Source: Camellia lanceoleosa (Eukaryota; Streptophyta; Magnoliopsida; Ericales; Theaceae). From it: a stretch of 64,000 bases of DNA. The DNA is taken from NCBI GenBank assembly GCA_025200525.1, contig CM045767.1, forward strand, positions 117,178,021 to 117,242,020, in the 5' to 3' direction. Position numbers and translations under genes: made by a program. Under the pieces are notes generated by a model. It searched no databases. It worked only from the letters and a program-made list of their open reading frames with translations, and was not told the origin of the DNA. Below are positions 60,140-64,000 of the stretch, in pieces (within the stretch, counting starts at the first letter, position 1; each line of letters begins with the position of its first letter).

Positions 60140-60440
60140 GGAAAATGCTTTTCAGAGAAAACATTTTGCTATGCTTTGTAGTAGTGGTAGAGGGACAAAG
60201 GTGGAGGTAGTACCGCGGTCGGGGGGTTGCGGCGACAATGATGGCGACGATGATAGTGGCGGTGGTCACGGTGATGGTGGTGTGGTGCTGGAGGTGAGAG
60301 TAGTAATGATAGTGTGGTGAAATTGGTAAGCTTTTAGTCCGGAGAATATTTTTCGCCTTTAAAAATGAAAAACATTTTTTATCCAAGTAAACCTATTTTC
60401 CGTTAACCATGAAAAATGTTTTTCATTTGACTTTTATTTT
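60140..60440. repeat. Dispersed repeat with GGTGGTGAT-type core, copy 2
   Basis: Outer parts (GGAAAATGCTTTTCAG, and GAAATTGGTAAGC followed by TTTCCGTTAACCATGAAAAAT) correspond to 31916-32345. The core is a G-rich degenerate trinucleotide tract. ORFs across it are low-complexity Gly/Asp or Thr/His and not genes. Confidence 0.5.
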
Positions 60441-60631
60441 TTATTATATCAAATGTCAAAAAAATATAAAAAAATATTTTCTATCCAAATAAACTGAAGG
60501 TAAATAAATATAGATTGTCTTTAAAAGTTAGGTAAAATATAATTTATAATATTTTATAAATAAATAAGTAAAATACTCTGGAAAATGCTCTTAGACTTCC
60601 AATGGCTCTCATAAAATGAATAGTTTATTTA

Positions 60632-60988
60632 GTCTTCGTATGGCATTGATTTTTTTAGTTGGTTTTTTTGTGTTGAGACATTTTTAACTTGGCTTTTTAG
60701 CTTTGTTTGGTTTGATTTTTTTGATTTTTGTGAGAGATAAAGGGGTTTTGGAAAGCCCAACTTTTAACTTTTTATCAATTTTGAGTTATATCACCTCTCA
60801 CATTTTTTATCTACAAAAGGACAAAATAAATTAAAAAAGCCAAAAAAAACTAATTTTTTACTAACTTTTCAAAACACCACAAAGTGTAATGATTATAGTT
60901 TAAATGTGATATTTTGTTTTGTTAATTTATATAATTAATTTTATTTTTTTAATGTTTTTTTAACATAAAATCAAATGCCAAACGAAGC
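60632..60988. mobile_element. Decayed Tourist-like MITE
   Basis: It starts GTCTTCGTATGGCATTG and ends CAAATGCCAAACGAAGC, an inverted pair of about 17 bases with mismatches. The interior has TTTTTTAGTT and CAAAAAAACTAA words. Confidence 0.6.
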
Positions 60989-61000
60989 TTTGAAGAGTTA

Positions 61001-61489
61001 GGCTGTGTTTGGTTGTGCTTTTGAAATGTGATTCTACATGCTAGTTTCAGCTCCATGTTTGGTAAGAGTTTTGGAATTAATTTTCCAAAACTCTGTCCAT
61101 TCTGCGCGTTTGTTGTATTTTTTTTGGCCAGGGGAAGACCACCTGGTCGTCCCTAGGGACTACCACCCGGATGTCCTCTGCTGTACAGATTTTTTTTTTA
61201 TTTTATTTTATATAATTAGGAAAAATATTTTCTGAAATTTTTAAAATTTTTAATGTGCTTTCAAATAATTTTGAGTTGTATTTTTAGTTATGAGTTGTAA
61301 ATTTTTGTATTACATATCAAATATCACATCAACAATTCTCCACTCAAATCAAATCTCTTTTCCAAAACTATTTTCAAAACTCTTTACTAAACAAATTTTC
61401 TACACTTAAATCATAATTTTATAATACATAAATTCAAAATACAATTCATACTCTCAAATCACATTTACAAAACACAACCAAACGCAACC
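61001..61489. mobile_element. Tourist-like MITE with TTA target duplication, carrying a poly-T insert
   Basis: The ends GGCTGTGTTTGGTTGTGC and CACAACCAAACGCAACC are inverted repeats, with TTA at 60998-61000 and 61490-61492. Near 61128-61205 it holds a GC-rich stretch (GACCACCTGGTCGTCCC) followed by a T run, unlike the rest and perhaps a separate insertion. Confidence 0.75.
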
Positions 61490-62043
61490 TTATTTTCTCA
61501 ATGGCTTTCTGAACAAAGGTACCCCGTGTGTGGTAAAATGCCAAAGTGAAGGAAAATGTCTCAGCAGTGAAAATTGTATGTAATAATTATTAAATCAGAT
61601 TTTGTGGTTTTTTCAGTAATTGGAAAACCTGATTTATTTTGGCAAATATGTCTGATTTGTATTTGGGAGATGAGTTTTAAAAAAAAAAATTTAAAAATTA
61701 TTTGGTTTGAGTTTTTCTTAAAAAAATTTCAAAATCATTTTCTCTTTCTTATGCATCAATCAATCACTTTTTCTCTTTCCTCTCTTCTTCTTAATCACTT
61801 TTTCTCTCACACACATTTACTCAAATTCTTCTAAAATATCAAATAATTCCAAACTCCCAAAAAAATAATTCTCCTAAAATATACAACTAAACAAATCAAA
61901 AAAAAATTTAAATTCTCTCTCCAAATTTTTTTAAAAAAATAACTCTTTCAAAAACAAACCAAACAACCCTATGTTTTACAAATATTAAAGATTGTCGGAT
62001 AGTACCATTTTCATAATGGGTGAAACATATTGGAGGGAAAATG

Positions 62044-62212
62044 GCTGAGACCCCCACTGGGGGTACTGGGGGTCCTCTCTGATTGGTCCAAAGTCTGATA
62101 TTTTTTTTTTTTTTTTTTTTTTTTTTGGAATTTTCGGCCATTGGCAGTGCCCCACCTGGCACTGGGGGTGCTGGGGGTCGCCCCCCACTGGGGGTCCTAG
62201 CATTGCCCATAT
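62044..62212. repeat. GC-rich palindromic repeat with internal poly-T, family E copy 2
   Basis: It begins GCTGAGACCCCCACTGGGGG and ends CACTGGGGGTCCTAGC, whose reverse complement resembles the start. Inside are GATTGGTCC, a T run, GGCAGTGCCCCACCTGGCAC and GGGGGTGCTGGGGGTC. It is shared with 59487-59632. Confidence 0.65.
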
Positions 62213-62392
62213 TGGAGCAAGGGCATTGTACATATATTCAAATAAAAAACATAAAAAAAAGGACATTGTACATATATTCAAATAATTTAATGGGAAAGTT
62301 AAAATTCAATGAAAGTACAGAAAAGAATTATGGTAGATTTTTTTATTTTTTCTAGGTTATAATAGAGGTGGGAAGGGAAGAAAAAAAAATTA

Positions 62393-62654
62393 CAAATGGA
62401 TGGAAATCTCTCTATTTTCTTTGTTTTATTTTGTTATTTATTTATTTTTTTTTAGGAGGGAGGGAGGGATTGTAGATCAATGTACTAAAAAATTATAGAC
62501 TAATGGTAAATTTCATCAATATTAATAATTAAACCAGCAATGTTGTATGGGATGAACTGTTAAGCAACTAAAAAATAACATGTAGATAAGATGAGTGTTG
62601 CTGAGATAAGCATGTTAAGGTGAATGTGTGGCAAGATTAGAAAATGGATGAAAA

Positions 62655-62685
<31 letters not shown>

Positions 62686-62915
62686 CTCTGTGTGTTTTGT
62701 TTTGTTTTTTTAGGAGGGAGGGGGGAGTTGTAGATCAATGTATTAAAAAATTATAGACTAATGGTAAATTTCATCAATATTAATAATTAAACTAGCAATG
62801 TTGTATGGGATGAACTGTTAAGCAACTAAAAAATAACATGTAGATAAGATGAGTGTTGCTGAGATGAGCGTTGCTGAGATGAGCATGTTAAGGTGGATGT
62901 GTAGCAAGATTAGAA
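62393..62915. repeat. Tandem duplication with a 259-base period
   Basis: Unit 1 (from about 62393) and unit 2 (from about 62642) share TTAGGAGGGAGG, GTAGATCAATGTA, CTAATGGTAAATTTCATCAA, GCAATGTTGTATGGGATGAA and AACATGTAGATAAGATGAG. Unit 2 carries an expanded CT microsatellite (about 62655-62680) and an extra GTTGCTGAGATGAGC repeat. Confidence 0.85.
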
Positions 62916-62990
62916 AAGACAGAGTTAGGAATGAATATATTCGAGAATGGGTAGGACTAGTACCGATAAAAGATAAGTTGAGAGAAAATG

Positions 62991-63794
62991 GATTAGGGGT
63001 AGCAATTGGAACTCGACCCAACGGGGACCCAATCCCCCAACTCCAAATTGAGCGGTTATTTCCCGAAAAATATCCCTGACGGGCCGGGGATGGTATTAAA
63101 AATTGAATCCCCGATGATATTCGGGCCGGGGACGAGGATACATGTTTCAGCCCCAAACTCGTCCCCGATCCCCGCCTCGATTGCCCCTGATGTAAAATTA
63201 CTATTTTGCCCCTGTTTATATATAATATATGTGTGAGTGTGTGTAGGGTTTGGGGCTATCTGTTAGCAGACGCAGAACACCCACACACAAACATTTTCTC
63301 CCTTTCTCTCTCTCTCTCTCACACACATGACCTTCGTTCCTCACCGCCTCTCCTCACCGTTTTGGTCGACAGCGGCTCCTTCCTCACCGTCGCTCCTCAT
63401 CTCAGTTTTTCCTATCTCCTTCACTGGCGGCTTCTTCTTCTTTCCATCTCACGCTATTGTTTCTCTCTCATGGTATTTCCTATTTTCTCTCTCTCTCCCT
63501 TTCTGGTTTGGTCGGCGACGATTCCTCCCTCACTGTTGTTCTTCACCTCAGCTCCTCTTCTCTCCCTCTCACGGTATCTCCTTGTTTCTCTCTCTTATAG
63601 TATCTCCTCATCTCTCTCTCTCTCTTTCTCTTTGTTTTTTGATTTTGTTCTCTGTTTTTTTTATTTTGTTTTTCAGATTTGAAAATGATGAAGATGAAGA
63701 TGAACATGTTGATCTGTGTTAGATTTGTTGATAAATGTGTTAAATTTTTTGATCTGTTTGTTGATGAAGATCAAGAAAATGAAATTTGTTGTTG

Positions 63795-63825
<31 letters not shown>

Positions 63826-64000
63826 AATTTGTTGATTTGTTGTTGATCTGTTGTAAGATAATGATCTATTGTAAATGTATTGATGAAGATCAAGAAAATG
63901 TGTAGGTTTGTTAGATTTGTTGTTGATGAATTTTTGTAAATGTGTAGAGTTGATTTTTTTATTTTTTTATTTTTTGGCCGGGGAATTTTCGGGGTTAAGG
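62991..64000. repeat. GC-rich dispersed repeat with CT-rich core, cut by the window end
   Basis: It opens with words such as CGACCCAACGGGGACCC, GGGCCGGGGATGG, AATCCCCGATG and CGTCCCCGATCCCCGCC. CT-rich microsatellite tracts follow (63300-63640, 63800-63826), and GGCCGGGGAATTTTCGGGG comes at the very end. Non-autonomous DNA elements with such ends are common in plants, but the right terminus is outside the window. The Ser/Leu/Phe-rich ORFs (63206-63722) come from CT repeats; a leader of a gene to the right cannot be excluded. Confidence 0.45.

Noticed and set aside
63206..63722. Ser/Leu/Phe-rich ORFs near the right end
   Set aside because: They consist of CT microsatellite and leader-like sequence inside a GC-rich repeat. 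There is no coding evidence.

Overview
This is nuclear DNA from a seed plant, most likely a eudicot. The evidence is AT-rich intergenic DNA, a chromodomain-type Ty3/gypsy element, a Tnt1-like Ty1/copia element, a tRNA-derived SINE, many Tourist-like MITEs, and one five-exon plant gene of the TRM (TON1 RECRUITING MOTIF) type. I do not name a species. Only two ordinary genes are supported. (1) 14775-15104 (+) is an intronless small secreted peptide precursor whose C-terminus resembles the IDA/IDL peptide hormones. (2) 17660-30681 (-) is a spliced TRM/LONGIFOLIA-like gene; five exons with consistent splice sites and phases encode 962 residues with an RLMGLD motif and a C-terminal DUF4378-like domain. 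Its third intron is about 8 kb.

Layout. 1-1176 and 12731-14436 are two copies of one segment; the second carries an extra 449-bp TIR element. Between them lie an old LTR fragment (1177-2018), a complete but decayed Tekay/Del-type gypsy element (2347-11969, LTRs of about 2.4 kb) and a degenerate tandem array. 15.1-17.6 kb is spacer. 17.6-31.2 kb is the TRM-like gene. 31.2-38.6 kb is AT-rich DNA packed with TIR elements in several families. A SINE with a perfect 12-bp target duplication sits at 38650-38942.

39195-53470 is a matryoshka. An RNase H-like retroelement remnant is split by a minus-strand copia element (39553-53417, TSD ACAAT). The copia 3' region is split by a solo gypsy LTR (41547-47744, TSD GTTGT). 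That LTR is split by a second, unrelated 4.1-kb solo LTR (41569-45664, TSD GCATG). 53.5-64 kb is gene-poor and holds MITEs, a LINE tail, GC-rich poly-T palindromic repeats, a 259-bp tandem duplication and part of a GC-rich repeat running off the right end.

How it fits together. The two genes have no visible operon-like or pathway link. The peptide gene starts about 340 bp beyond the right copy of the duplicated segment. All six nonsense codons of the gypsy polyprotein can be read as C-to-T or G-to-A changes, the pattern of methylated-cytosine decay. I found no convincing new biological system. The most unusual signals are the arrays of CG-bounded palindromes in the gypsy LTRs, whose cores differ between LTRs, and the IDA-like peptide with a non-standard tail.
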